A DNA stretch of 58,000 bases, from contig NC_081415.1 in assembly GCF_030272615.1 (NCBI RefSeq), forward strand, positions 261,952,425-262,010,424. The letters are read 5' to 3'. A program made the position numbers and the translations under genes. How positions within the stretch are numbered: position 1 is the stretch's first letter; each line of letters opens with the position of its first letter. Under the pieces are notes generated by a model. That model was not told where the DNA came from. It was given only the letters and a program-made list of their open reading frames with translations, and searched no databases. Positions 21,560 to 34,082 of this stretch are shown one piece after another. The DNA is from Cryptomeria japonica. Its lineage: Eukaryota > Streptophyta > Pinopsida > Cupressales > Cupressaceae.

Positions 21560-21730
21560 ACTGATGCTAAAATTTTGAACTTCAAAACTTTGTCATGATA
21601 CTGGTGAGGAGGGAAAGTATCATTAGGGTGCTTTTCTGCCCAACCACAGACTATCTAGTCCTCCGTGCCATATCCATCTGGATTAGACCGGCCCTTCGCA
21701 GAGAGGTAATGGAAAAAGAGAACTCAATGC
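21560..21730 (-). repeat. segment repeated in inverse orientation near 24.7 kb
   Basis: The complement of GATACTGGTGAGGAGGGAAAGTATCAT and of GGTAATGGAAAAAGAGAACTCAATGCC resembles, in the same order, the segments at 24670-24725 (GGCATTGAGTCC..., GATGATACTTTCCCTCCC). GGTGCTTTTCTGCCCAACC also matches 45996-46015, so this is probably an LTR fragment. Confidence 0.45.
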
Positions 21731-22797
21731 CATCTGAGACTTGGTGTTAGGACCTACATGCTTAGTCGGTCATAGACTAAGGGTAACTCCCTACTAGTAT
21801 GATGCTCTAACTATAGCTGTATCTGGTAATAAAGATCAGACAAATGCATGCATTACACAACACCACCTTGGACAAGGTTTTACACCGTAAGCATGAATTA
21901 AAGCATTGTCAATGATCTCGCCCTTCTCGGCAATAATACTAGGTTCTAGGAGTTCAACTGAACTCAAATGGGAACTAAGTCCAAACTTGTGTTTAGTGTT
22001 CATCTGTAACAATTTTAGTACTCTAAGATGTTATCATTAATTTATTTCTCATTCACAATTGCAATGATTTATGATGTATCAACTGAATCCCTGGCTTGGG
22101 AAAATAGGGGGCATAAGAGCTGCTAGAGTGTAGGTGCAATTCCTAAGTATGGAATATAACTTTTCTGGATATGTCTTTGTTGTCCTGACATCTTGAGAGT
22201 GACCTTAGGGAGTTCTAAAATATTGAATAAGAGGTCAAATTATTCATTAAGTTGTCTTGAGTATTAACACCCTTCCATTGAATGGTATAAGTTTGCACCA
22301 CTATGTTGAAATATGCTTACTAGTGCATGTTAAGGTACGCATACACGGACACACGAGCACAAATACCTTTACGTATACATCAAGTATTACCAGTTATCAA
22401 TCACCATGGTACATACTTGTCGGTATATGTCAAAGTGCGTGTACAAATGTGCACCTATACCTACACCTTCACATGTATGATGAGTATTCTTGGGTGCCTA
22501 AGATTTACGTCTTAATTTACTTTAAAAAAACTTAACAATTGCCTTATCCTTTGTATCACAATAACCCAAATTTCATTAAGGGCGGAGATTCTATGGATAA
22601 GATTTTATTTCAATCTATAGTTTAACTGTGGAATGCATGTAGATCTATCACATAGGCCTATAGTTTGTTGTTTGATACCAGTTATACTAACGAGGTTGTT
22701 GAAGAATTTAAACTCCTTGTTTGGAAAGATAACACCAGTACTACAATAATAGAGATGTCTTGCCTTTTCAAAATAAATTGCCCCCACAAGGTTATGG

Positions 22798-22899
<102 letters not shown>

Positions 22900-23168
22900 A
22901 TATGTATGTATATATATTTTTACGGATAAGTATGCAGTACATAATTATACAAGTAAGAAAGTAATTACATTCACTCATATCTTCCCTAATATTCCAAATA
23001 GTAAGCAAATCTATTTTAATATAAAAATACTACAAAAATAGAAGGTGTTTTCTTTTTACACAAGGTTTAACCCTCATCAAAACAGAGGTATAAGTTCTTA
23101 ATTTCTATCCTCTCTTCTTAAACAGGTTTAAAAGGAATAAAATAGTAAATCTTAGACCTGCAAGCATC

Positions 23169-23171
<3 letters not shown>

Positions 23172-23202
<31 letters not shown>
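23172..23202. repeat. (AC)15 microsatellite
   Basis: A second, shorter AC run 280 bp downstream, ending in TATATACATA. Confidence 0.95.
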
Positions 23203-23208
<6 letters not shown>

Positions 23209-24300
23209 CATACCTTTTTCATTTCCCATGGAAGAGAAAACATAGTCAACACTATATAAACCTTCTTTCTTATTTCATTTTCAAACTACCCAAAACCCTA
23301 CACAGAATACATGGAATTACATCATGTTGGTTATTATTTGCTAAAAATGAAACAGTAACTAATATATTTCATAAGAATATAGAAGGGTTTCAAACCCATA
23401 TGAAATTTCATGAAATTCTCTAAAACTTCTAGCAATTTACATACAACAGATATATTTATGCATTCCTCCCATTATATTTTCAAAATAAGAAAACAATGGT
23501 AAGAGAGAAGAGTACAATCATAGGTCTAAGAAGGGTATTATGACATGGTTTGTATTTAAGAAGATGAATATCTGGTTGAATATTTTGTATTGCAACCCTC
23601 TCTACTTAGAAACACAAGCTGAAATTGTTTTGAAAATGCAGAGCCAACCCTATTCCCTACCACAAATAAAGAAGAATGTATAATGTCTCGGTTTCTTTCT
23701 CAAATGGTTTATGGATTGCCTAGCACATGATTCCTCCTTTGTTCACCCTAATACCAGGTAGAATTTCCAAAACCTGCCAGGAGTCACGTTAATCTCATGC
23801 TCCATTTCCACGCATTTAGCCATTCCTTGGCTTCCTGAGGAAGTTTCTCCCTCATGTGTTTTGACATGCCATGAAAGAAAAATATATTTTCCATATCGAT
23901 AAATAATGAAGTGCTTTCTCTTTGAACCTTTTTGTTTTATTTCCTTCAAATGCCCGATAACTCATATACCAAGGTTGAGAAATAAAATGGTTTTTAATTT
24001 CCTTTACTCTTTTTTTTTTTTTAACAAACCTCCAATAGCCTGATAAAATATTATAACTTGCTTATTAATGAGGAATATGTAATGGGTTTAGCATTGAATA
24101 AGATTTAAATGTTTTATTAAAAAATTATTTCCTCTCAACACTATAAAAATATTCCAAGCCAACTCTCCTAGTGGCTTTAGGAGAGATTTAATTATATGTA
24201 TCCCCCTCTCAAATCGTTTACTTGAATTATTGAGTTGCTAATTAAAGTTGGCAAAATAATAATTTATTTAATTAAAATAACCTTGTCATGCAATATTATT
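23203..24300. other. no gene seen
   Basis: A 68-codon minus-strand frame at 23743-23949 has no known motif. The rest is AT-rich. Confidence 0.5.
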
Positions 24301-24358
24301 AATTGATTTAAATATATATATGAACACATATATTTATATATATACAACCATACATCTT

Positions 24359-24426
24359 ATGTATACCTGGCTACGAAAGTACGTATATGACCATGTATAC
24401 GTACTCTCGTACCCAGGTATTCACAT
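24359..24426. repeat. long imperfect hairpin
   Basis: ATGTATACCTGGCTACGAAAGTACGTATATG (24359-24389) is nearly the complement of CATGTATACGTACTCTCGTACCCAGGTATTCACAT (24392-24426), with almost no loop. AT-rich outer arms (about 24312-24358 and 24427-24465) also pair loosely. It could be a small foldback element or the core of a MITE. Confidence 0.8.
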
Positions 24427-24664
24427 AGGATATATATAATATATATACGTGTACATAAATAAATATATAATAAAAAGAAACATTAGTCACAGCTAAATTT
24501 GATTAATAATTAATGATATTAATTAAAAATTACCTAGAGAAGTGACAAAACCTAGGGTTATGAACCCTAAACTCTCTGCATTGACCCTCTAGGTTACTTA
24601 GCACACTAGCTAACAAGGTCTGACAAGGTCAACATAAGTTTACGTAGATTAGGTTAGGGTTTTC

Positions 24665-24760
24665 AAACGGCATTGAGTCCTTTCTTTCCTTTCACCTCCC
24701 GACCTGATGATACTTTCCCTCCCTTCGTAGTGGACGATGGTCTCTTGCACACACACGGCC
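24665..24760 (+). repeat. partner of the inverted segment at 21.6 kb
   Basis: Contains GGCATTGAGTCCTTTCTTTCC and GATGATACTTTCCCTCCC, matching the complement of 21560-21730 with a deletion between them. Confidence 0.45.
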
Positions 24761-25129
24761 AACGAAATCAGTTAGATCCAAATCTTGTCCAGTTCTGACA
24801 ATTAATAATTCATGACAAAAGTAAAACATTATATCATATTGTTAATTGTAAATTCATCAATTAATCAATCAAAGTCCATCAAATTAGCATTGAAAGCATG
24901 ATTGTCATCATTCACATATACATAAACATCTGAACATATCCATCAATTAAAGCATGAAACTAGGCCCATTAAACATCTACATGTATATCAAAAATGCACT
25001 AGAGTTAACATGTATTAGGGCGTAAATACTGCACATAATCAACTAAGGCACAGGTGGGATGTAACACTATGTCATAAAGCAGTTTCAGACACAGTTTATT
25101 TCCCACATTAACCCTTAGAGGAAAGTGAT

Positions 25130-26005
25130 TGCAATTTATGATCTTGTCAGATCAAAGTGCAGTTTCAGCATCATGCATAGATTTAGATTCAATAACACAA
25201 AATCATAAAACAAAAGACAAAGACAAAAAAGTAGAACAAAGATATACCGTGGGAAAAACCCTTCCGAGTAAAAAACCCCACACTCCAAAACCAGAGAGCC
25301 ATTGTATTATTCAGCAACAAAAACAGTTAAAATACAATATTCAGGCTCTAGGCCTTTTCATGGAGATTTACATCTTGCTCCATCCTAGAGAAAATCTGGC
25401 AGCATAACCCCTGTAAAAAATGAACTCCTCTCTCATTCAACTCCTCTAGAAATCCTTATATTTATAGAGCTTACAATGCAAAAGGAAACAACTTCTCAAA
25501 AGCGTCCACATTCAATGTATCTACAACATATAATTAGAAACTTCCCTTGTGCACAACTCTTTTATAAATAATATTTAATATAAATATTATTTATCTAGAA
25601 ATACAAGTCATCCAAGATGAGGTAAACAAGTCTCTTGCTAATATAAAACTTTCTATTTTATTCCAAGCATATCCAAGTGGATGATTTGGTCCTGCAAAAA
25701 ATCTTTCCAAAAACATGCACAAGAAAAGGAAACAAAACTACGCAACCACTTGTCGAAAGAGCAGAGATTTTAAGAGCTCCAAAAAAAATTTCTTCTCAAA
25801 GTTCCCTCCTTGTGTCAAGTTGCACAATTTCGCTTCCTCCTCAAAACTTGTTGCATCCAACATGCCATCAGGCCTCACAATTAAGCTTTGCACTTTGGAA
25901 ACTTAATATATTCCATTAAATAAATAAAATCAGCACACGAAAACATTAAAATTAATTAAATAATTTGCTTGAGACTCCTAAAATTGAAGCACCTTAATCC
26001 CAACA
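25130..26005 (-). mobile_element. Copia-type LTR (minus strand), probably solo
   Basis: On the minus strand it starts TGTTGGGATTAAGGTGC (from 26005), a common Copia LTR start. CTATAAATATAAGG (about 25450-25463) is a TATA box. GGGTTTTTCCCACGGTATATC (25242-25262) is the conserved R/U5 word of plant Copia LTRs. The 3' end and the primer site were not found. Confidence 0.6.
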
Positions 26006-28345
26006 CATATTGACATTCAAAAGAAACAAATATTGTCAAAAGATGAAGGATACTCTAACCAATATTAGACAATAAAATATCATGAAATTCTCAAAGCAAA
26101 ATTACTATCATTGTCATTATCCTTTGGTTGTCTTTTTATTTTTTCCCATGTTCTAGACTATGAATCGCCATTGCTATTCTCCCTATGACCTTTTATTTTA
26201 ATTGTGTGCCATACTGTCTTAACAGTATATCATCATCATTATGCCATTTGACATACATATTGTGAGCTTCCCTTCTCTAGCAATTAGAAATATTTTACTT
26301 CTACTTTATTGATCTTACTTCAGTTAGTAAAATACTTCATTATACTACCCTCTACTCCAGACAAATTTTATTTCATTTTTTGAAGCCAATTTATAGTCTC
26401 ATATTTGTATTCTGTTAACACTCCAACAAACCAATATGCTTTCTCAAATAAGTTTGTCCACTGGATTGAATAGCAGAAAAAAAGTTCTTTGATGCCTGCT
26501 CGAGGCTCTTTATGATCTGCTAGCACTCCCACCATATCTGCACCAATGGCATCTTCATTCTCTGTTTGTGAATCTCTATCAGCCAAAAGTAGCACATAAT
26601 CATTGTTCATGATAATAAGAAATGCCTCGACTAAATTTCTACAAACATTCAACTTGTTGAGAGTGGGTGTTCAAGTTTCGTCACTACAAAGGGCATTCAC
26701 TGCAACCATCTCTATTCTTTGGCAGTCATTCTCTTTGTGATAGTCCCCTATTGTGAGAGCTTATATGAGCCTATGGCCATGGTTATAGACAATACAATAA
26801 TGACACCAAAAAAAATATTAATCCCATCTCTATACTTTCTATATTGAATAGGGTACATGACAACTATTTCTATTAACATTCCAGTTTCAATTGAACAAAT
26901 GCAGAAATTACCAATGGCTTTTAAGGACCACCTATGAATGACTCATTTTGTAATATCGACCAAATGAGCAACCTTACCAAAAAAATGTGTGGACTTCTTG
27001 CTTGCATGTACTCCATCCCCGAGATTCTCCTATTAGAGAAAACTTATCGATATTTTAAAGAAGCCCAGAATCAGTGGGAACGAAATCTACTTCCTTAATG
27101 GGAATTATATCACTAGGAAAAAGGATAGAAACTACCGTTTGTCATCCCTAAGCATTGTGGTCTTAGGAGCTAGATGGCCATGAGAGTAGCAACAGTATTT
27201 CTTGCATTGCTTTCTTCGATGAAGCTTATAGTTGATTTAATAACAAACAACACAAGTCTTCCAATGGAAACTTGCCAATCTAGAAGTTCTCCATTTTCAT
27301 TTGCCTGCTACTCATTTTAGATTTTTCTTGGAAAAAGACAATGTTTTGTCAATAGATGGTAACAAGGGTTTGGTCGATCAGACATACTTCAACAACATAC
27401 TTATAGGATCATATGTTAGAAGTGTCGTGAATGTTCAATAAAACTCCCAAACTAATACTACAAATCCTTACTATGACAGACAACTCTCATGAGAGTCTTT
27501 CAAGCTAAAAATCCTCTTCACTCTGTAGAGTTGCATCCTCCATTATATTCTACATGCATGCTCATTCACACTCTATGCATGGTTGGAAGATGACTATCTT
27601 CATGGACCACTACAACCATTTCAAGATCTTTTACCCTAAAAAATGAAACTTACACGTACAACCTTCTCCACAACATGATTGAAAATGGTGAAAGAATACA
27701 TTACATGAGTCATTCCCCTGATGGAACTAATTAGAGAGGTTATATCCAATATGAACCATCTTCTATAGCCTCTTGTTGAAGTTCCATCAGCCTTGGCCGC
27801 CATGAAGGTCTCCAATACACTTGTTAAAAGAGTAAACTCGACACACCAAAACCTTAATACTCAACCTAATTTCAATAAAACTTGAACTCTTTTCACACGA
27901 AAGCTTCTACTAAACATGCAACGTGAATGGGAAATATTAAAGTGACAACGAACTTGACTTTTTCAAAGCAACAATTTCATTCTCTTTTGGGGTACATGAA
28001 ATTTGAAGATAAAGCTATGTTGATGATCAATTATTTGTATCAGATAGACTATCAAATACTCTCAAGGACTTATGGGATTATTTTGGTAATAAGACTAAAA
28101 TAACTCAACAATAAGGAGTTGCTGAGTAACTAGTAAGTTTGATGAAGCATGGGAGAGTTTTTACTAGATTTTTTATATTTGTTGTTTGAAGATTGTATTT
28201 ACATCGTGTTGTACTATCTTTGTTTTAGACATTGCATCTTATCACAATTATTTATTTTGGATTGTGGATTAATGGATTAATGAAATCAATCAGAAGGTAG
28301 GTTATATCCTAGTTTTAGATTATTTGAGTTACCAAAAAAAAAAAA
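26006..28345. other. unassigned region
   Basis: No gene is called with confidence. A 94-codon minus frame at 26368-26652 has NNDYVLL...KEPRAGIK, faintly like the E domain of a PPR protein (YVLLSNIYA...KEPGCSWI), but is too weak to annotate. Confidence 0.45.
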
Positions 28346-29321
28346 TGTTAGAATGAAGACTACGTTTACTGGATGTTTATGAAAATGTTTGGATAGTTGC
28401 ACCATACAAAGGAAACATGTGTTGGCTAGAGGAAGTGTGTGAAGATAAATTGTGACTAGTTGAATCTATCGTATGAAGTGCATACCAATTCTTCACTCAT
28501 GCATTGTTGCAATTGATTTGAGGTTAAGTCAAATACATGCTACATGAATTCAGGATTGACCTAGATAGAAGACGTAAATTTCTTGGAGAGTTGCAATTGT
28601 ATTATTAGTTCCAAGCCAAGTTTGAGGCGATAATACCAAGATGGTATTGATATATATAGCTGATATTTTGTGCTACAAAAGTATGTAGAAGAGTGGTGAG
28701 CATAATGTAATCTGAAGTATACATGGTGACAATATGTGTGCATTTGTGTCTGTATGAACATATTATTACATTCTCAGTTACACAACAAAAGTATTGAGAA
28801 GTGAAAAATGTTGTAAGGTGTTTGTTAGTTAAATTAGATCAAGATTGGATGTTTTGGGATTGAATTTGTGAAGGTTTATATGAGAGATTCATTTGTTACT
28901 CCCATATCACTCACTTTTGTAATTTGAGGTTAGTGCTTCTTAATTTGGGTTGGTGCTCAGCACTTTGGTTGAATCTCAATATAAGTGGATTGTTGTATCT
29001 TGTATGTTGGTGTATAAAAAATAGATAGTAACTTAGAAACTCGATGTCTCTTATGGGTTGAAATCCTTGTACCGTTAGTGCCTACAAAAAAATCGTAAAG
29101 TTTAAATATATTTTGTAAGGATGGATTTGGATAGTAGATCCAAGCAACAATTCTCATCATGGTTTTCCCTTTAGGGTTTCTATGTAAATCGTATATTCTC
29201 TTGTGTGGATGTGTTTACTTCTTGTATAGCCTCTTTTTGTTGTTGTTGATAAATGCAATATTTTTAAGTTAAATTATTAAAATATTGATTCAACCCTCTA
29301 CTAGTATTTGTGTGTCCTACA
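28346..29321 (+). mobile_element. Copia-type LTR (plus strand), probably solo
   Basis: It starts TGTTAGAATGAAG directly after a run of A and ends TTTGTGTGTCCTACA. GTATAAAAAATAG (about 29011) is TATA-like. ATGGTTTTCCCTTTAGGGTTTC (29159-29180) matches the R-region word of the other Copia LTRs, and TTGATTCAACCCTCTACTAG lies near the end, where others have TTCACCCCTCC. No clear target duplication was seen and no Met primer site follows. Confidence 0.6.
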
Positions 29322-31215
29322 AAATATTAAAACTATAAAAATAGTTTGGGACTTCAATATAATTATGAGTGGATTTTATGGACTAAATATTCAACTTTTC
29401 ACATTATAAAAAAATTGATTGAATAATTTTCTAGATACTAAATTTATTATGTGTTCTATGTAGTGAATGTTAATCAAGTATGGTAAATTCGAATTTTGTT
29501 GCTTTACATATTCAATATAGTTTCTATGACCCTATATTATCAAAGTTCCATTCCCTACCAACACCAACTTTTTGGCAATTTTGTAGTCATCCATACTTCC
29601 AATTTTATTTAAAGATTTCTTAACTAGTTCACATGTTGTGCTTCACAACTCACACCCCACTTGTTAGTTGACTAGGTGGGCACCCCCCTCTTTTTGGTTC
29701 TTTGATTCTTGCCTTGGGTTTGTTTTGTTCCCCTCTATCGTTAGTTCTTTTTTCCCTTTTCTCCTTTTGTTTTGTCTCTTTTCAGGCTTTGGGCTTCGAG
29801 GATGTCCCTTTCTTGATCCCTAATCTCTGGTGTCTTCCTTTCAAGGATTGGGCATCGGGGAATCAAGGATCACATGGTGATATGTGATCCCTAAAAACCC
29901 AATCCCTGGCGCTCAAAGGGGTATGTCGTCTTCTTATCTACACCCAAAGTGTATTTATTGTGTCCAACACTTGATAACATAACCCCCTTTTGCCTACAAA
30001 ATTTGAGTTTGAATGATCACTTACACAATTTACATTCAAAATTTCTTGAGCTTCTTAGGCTTCTTGCATACTTATTTGCAAACTATTGATCACATGTAAT
30101 CTCAAATATAAAATACAATGGGCTTGTGACTACCACCAAGTGTCAGACTCTGGAAGTATAAAAATTTTGGTTCATGTAGGGTTTTTCTTCCTTATTTTAA
30201 TTTTCTTTGTTTACTTTGTGGTTTATGTTTAGTCTTGTGTTTATGGAAGGTCCCAAGGACTTATACACCATCTCTTTGTGCCTTTTTATCTTCATTTCTT
30301 TATTGCAACCTCTCAAGATTCTTCCTTGTCATTGCATATAGCATAAATGTTATATTAGGGCTTTTTTTAATTATAAGGTCCCTTCTTGCTTTTGTGTGTG
30401 TCCTGGTTTATGATGATTCACAAAATTTAGGGTTGGTAGTATTGTTCCCTTAAATTCAATCTCATTTAGGGTATACTAAACACAAATGAAGTAGAGCCTA
30501 GATATTTGGTAACCCCCAGGCTGGGGTTTGCCAGTGGGAACGGTTCCAAAACCCTTAATCAACCTACCATTGAATTTGGGTATTCCTTAGCCTAAGAGAA
30601 GTTGTAAATGGTTTGCAAAATATTCACCAGATTTGATGGTAAAATGGAAAAATCTAAATAATTAGTTAAGTCATTTGAAGAAGCGGATTTAGATATGTGT
30701 TGCAAAAGAAACGATCACCTGATAACCATGAGTCCTGACAAGCTATGGCTTGTCGGGCATCAAGACCTAAAGGTATCAAGTGCACAAATGGATCAAAGAA
30801 GTATTATCCCCGATCCGCAAAACCCTAACTCTCCATACTTTATTGGGCCCTCGTATATTGAGTGTCAAGGGTGTCAACACTTCTATCCAAGCAAGGTTTC
30901 AAGATGTCTCATCCCTAACCCTTGAAGTATCACATAATCACCGATATCCAAAAGGATTCAAGGATATCTCATGCTTGATCCCATGAAGTATTAAATAAAT
31001 TCCCATCTCTATAGGTAGTAGAGGATGTCTCATCCCCGATATCCAATTGATGTTCAATAGAAATAGATCTAATTCTAGGACTTAAGCAATTTATGGATTA
31101 AGTGTTGTATGTAGTTTGAAATTTGATTTCAATAATGGTGCAATAGGTAACTGATGAATAAAAAGATGTTTTAAAATTTGATGTGTTATTAACTTAATTT
31201 GTTTTTATGTAGAGA
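29322..31215 (+). other. leader-like region of an older plus-strand element
   Basis: No protein recognised. ATATTTGGTAACCCCCAGGCTGGGG (30503-30527) is similar in form to the primer-site region of the Tat element at 47.7 kb (TTTGGTGAACCCGACATG), so LTR sequence may precede it. A CT-rich tract lies at 29685-29790 and three 61-bp repeats at 30902-31045. Confidence 0.4.
30902..31045 (+). repeat. three imperfect repeats, period about 61 bp
   Basis: GATGTCTCATCCCTAACCCTTGAAGTATC, GATATCTCATGCTTGATCCCATGAAGTATT and GATGTCTCATCCCCGATATCC begin near 30902, 30963 and 31024. Confidence 0.6.
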
Positions 31216-32332
31216 GTGTGATGTCTCAAGAGAGAGTTGTACCAATGAAGTACAAGCTCCTTAGCTACCTCCACCCCCACAAAGTTGATGGCTATGGACA
31301 GGGAGATCACTAACACTGAATTGGTACATATATACTTGGATGAATTCCTTAGGAGGGTGTCTACCCAAAATAGGAGAAGCTACTAGGCCACAACAATGAT
31401 TAGGTCTAGGATTGTAAAAGCTAACGATTTCCCTATTTTACTACAATCCTCAAACATAGTAATGGTGTGTGCCAGAAGTTACAATGAAAAATAAAGGATG
31501 GTATATGGACCCCGAGGAGAGGTAATACAAGATATTTTACCTAATTCTATTGCAAAGATGTTTTTCATCCTTGCTCATGGTCATAATGTTAAGGCCATTT
31601 TTTCTTATGGGGAACAATTCTACAAAAATGACAAAGACCCAATGGCCTGTATCAAATAGTAGTTCTTGTATAAACCCATGAAAGGGAAACAATTGGAGAA
31701 ACTAAAATTGATTCATAGAATCCTATTACATGTTTGATGTCATAAATTTAGTTACCCTCCTAATCAAAGTAGCCAATTTTTTTTATGCCAAAGAATTCCA
31801 TCCTTAGATGCTTCTCTTCATTAAGACTATTCTAGCTAGAAAATAATATATAAACTAAGGTAATATGATTAGTGACAACCTACATGAACAATTGATTTGG
31901 GTAAAATATGACCCATGGTTATACATGACCTTATATTTGGTATATCTATTGGTTTCTCAAGCCACCTAGCAATGAACAAGGAAGAAGAGGTCATTCACTA
32001 ATCCTAATGTCAAAGTATATAAACACTATCCTAAATTGACCTTAGAAAGAAGTAGAAATAATCATTAGATAGTCAATGATACCTTTGTGTTTTCTATAAT
32101 AGGGACTTTGGAAGGAGATTTTGTGAAGATGCTATCACTTGGTGCTATTGTAGAGATTAAAATATTTGGAAACTACTTCATCTAATTCAAGGTCTTCACC
32201 TACATATGGATAGTTGTATGCACCATGGCTCTAATCAAGTTGCCAAGATATCCCTCTAATAGGTCAGTTGTCTTGGAATTGTACAAACAAATGGGTGATA
32301 CCCACAAATTGATCATAAGCAAATATAATACA
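31216..32332 (+). pseudogene. decayed retroelement ORF of unknown function, 5' part
   Basis: It opens with ATG at 31221 (MSQERVVPMKYK), shifts frame, and then reads through several long open stretches with scattered stops, for example NTELVHIYLDEFLRRVS, GEVIQDILPNSIAKMFFILAHG and NVKAIFSYGEQFYKNDKDPM. No enzyme motif is visible. The hydrophilic, helix-rich character and the leader upstream suggest a gag-like or accessory ORF of an old plus-strand LTR element. The frame stops abruptly where the Copia-type element begins at 32333 (ends ...YNT at GCAAATATAATACA). A fitting continuation appears at 43107-43372 beyond that element. Confidence 0.4.
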
Positions 32333-33524
32333 TGTTAGGCCCAATATAGAAAGCTAATGTACTGAGAGGGGAGGGGTGAATCAGTACTCCAAAACTTTTC
32401 TTTTGTAATAACCTTACTGTTATGCATAAATAGAATAGTGCAGTAACATAAAGCAAAACTATAATCAACAGATAACATTCATACATGATTCACTCCATAA
32501 CACATATATTTTGGTCACGCAAAAACTCTTGGTTAGAGAGAAAATTGCAGTGGGGATGGCACCCACAACTTCACTACTGCAATAATAAAGAATGCTTGGT
32601 TAGAGCTACATTTAGCTATTTTTGATAGCTTGCCCTATTAGGAGTATTAAGATCAGTTAGATCTACCTTACTAAAGGATTTATACAACACTATATAAGTG
32701 TACCACCTGGTTAAAGGATTTACAATTTATAGACTTGGTTAGATTCTTTTACCCTATTAAAGGTTTCTCTTACAACTTCAAAATATTACAATATAATCAT
32801 TACAAATATCTGCAACTTTACATATGAAATGTTAAAGCAGATTCTATGTGCTCTGAATAAGATTACCTAGCTTGTAGCATACCTCGGTAACCCATAATGA
32901 AACTCGGTAAACCCTTATGTTTACTTTGTTCTTCGACTGTTCACTGATAACCTTCTCGGTGACCTCTCTGTGTCTCTGTAATAGTCTTCCTTCATGCATA
33001 CACACTGCTATCTCATTGCATCTCTTATCACATCATATCATATCATGTCATATATCTAACCCTAGAATCATGCTGTATATATAGATCTCTTACAGCGGTG
33101 ATATGATTCATTGCTTTGATCTTACAAAAAGATTCTTCGATTAAACAAAATATCTCATAGGTTAGATTGATCTTGTAATCATACACAATCTCCTAGTGCA
33201 ATTTCTAATGCAAAAATGGTTAGATGTGCCTCGATCTTGTAACACGTTTTCATGTGCATGTCTGGGTTCAGTGTATCTAGTAAGACGTTTTACTCAGTGA
33301 ATATCAACTCGGTGAGTTAATTATACCACTCGGTAGCCATGAACCTTTACGCGGTAAACAGCTTGGTGAATACTATGTTTAGTGACTGCTTTCTTCTGTA
33401 ACCGACTAGACTGTTCATACCGACTTCCCTGTGTGTACCGACTACATGATTCGGTAATACTAACCGACTAGAATATAGTATGACTTTGAATATGAAACTA
33501 ATGGCAATTTGATAAGTAGTAACA
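32333..33524 (-). mobile_element. 3' LTR of the Copia-type element
   Basis: 1192 bp. The minus strand begins TGTTACTACTTATC and ends GGGCCTAACA (inverted TGTTA/TAACA). A TATA-like CTATATATACAGC lies at about 33072-33084. The U5 end carries CTGATTCACCCCTCCCCTCTCAGTA, shared with the other Copia LTRs. Its U3 is rich in CTCGGTA/GGTAA words. Frames inside it are not genes. Confidence 0.88.
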
Positions 33525-33539
33525 ATCTCCCCTTTTGAC
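33525..33539 (-). promoter_or_regulatory. polypurine tract
   Basis: GTCAAAAGGGGAGAT on the minus strand, directly before the LTR start TGTTACT. This is the usual primer for plus-strand synthesis. Confidence 0.8.
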
Positions 33540-34082
33540 ATTAGTTGAGATGTTTGACAAAAACTACTTACAAAGTCATAACTAAAAAAAATATACTTGA
33601 CAATATGTACAATAGTCAATAGTATATGCAGATGTACTCCCCTTATCATTATCCTGTACATAACTCTGAATTTGCATGTTCGGTTTGGTTCTGTACTGTA
33701 CTTGTGTACTCTTAATGCTCTGTATATTCTGCTCGGTAGACTCCCCTTGTATACAATACTCAAAATTATGTTATCAAAATTGTATTATTCTCCAAGTGTA
33801 GAATTACTCCCCCTTTGATGGGCTTTCCTCTCTTGTGTAGTAACATAATAGTACTCCCCCTTTTTGACAAACATTAAAAACTTAATTTGCATCTGGAGGT
33901 GGTAACTAATCAAAAATAGTTTTATACTTGGTTCGAGCGTCAGTGAGGGCGATTGAGAGTGAGTCCTTGAGACTTTCCATTAATGAGTTTTGTGCTTGAA
34001 TATCAGATAAGAGTGATATCAAGCAATCAAGAGCGCTTCCCTCTTGGGTAGCTGATAAGCTTGTAGCTCGGTTAAGCTGCTC

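Noticed and set aside
23743-23949. 68-codon minus-strand frame
   Set aside because: Short, without motif, and surrounded by AT-rich DNA.
26368-26652. Possible PPR E-domain fragment
   Set aside because: Only NDYVLL and KEPRAGIK resemble the domain, and no PPR motifs were found upstream, so the evidence is too weak.
33347-33818. Frames of 138 and 73 codons
   Set aside because: They lie in LTR U3 and the polypurine-tract region, which is non-coding by structure.
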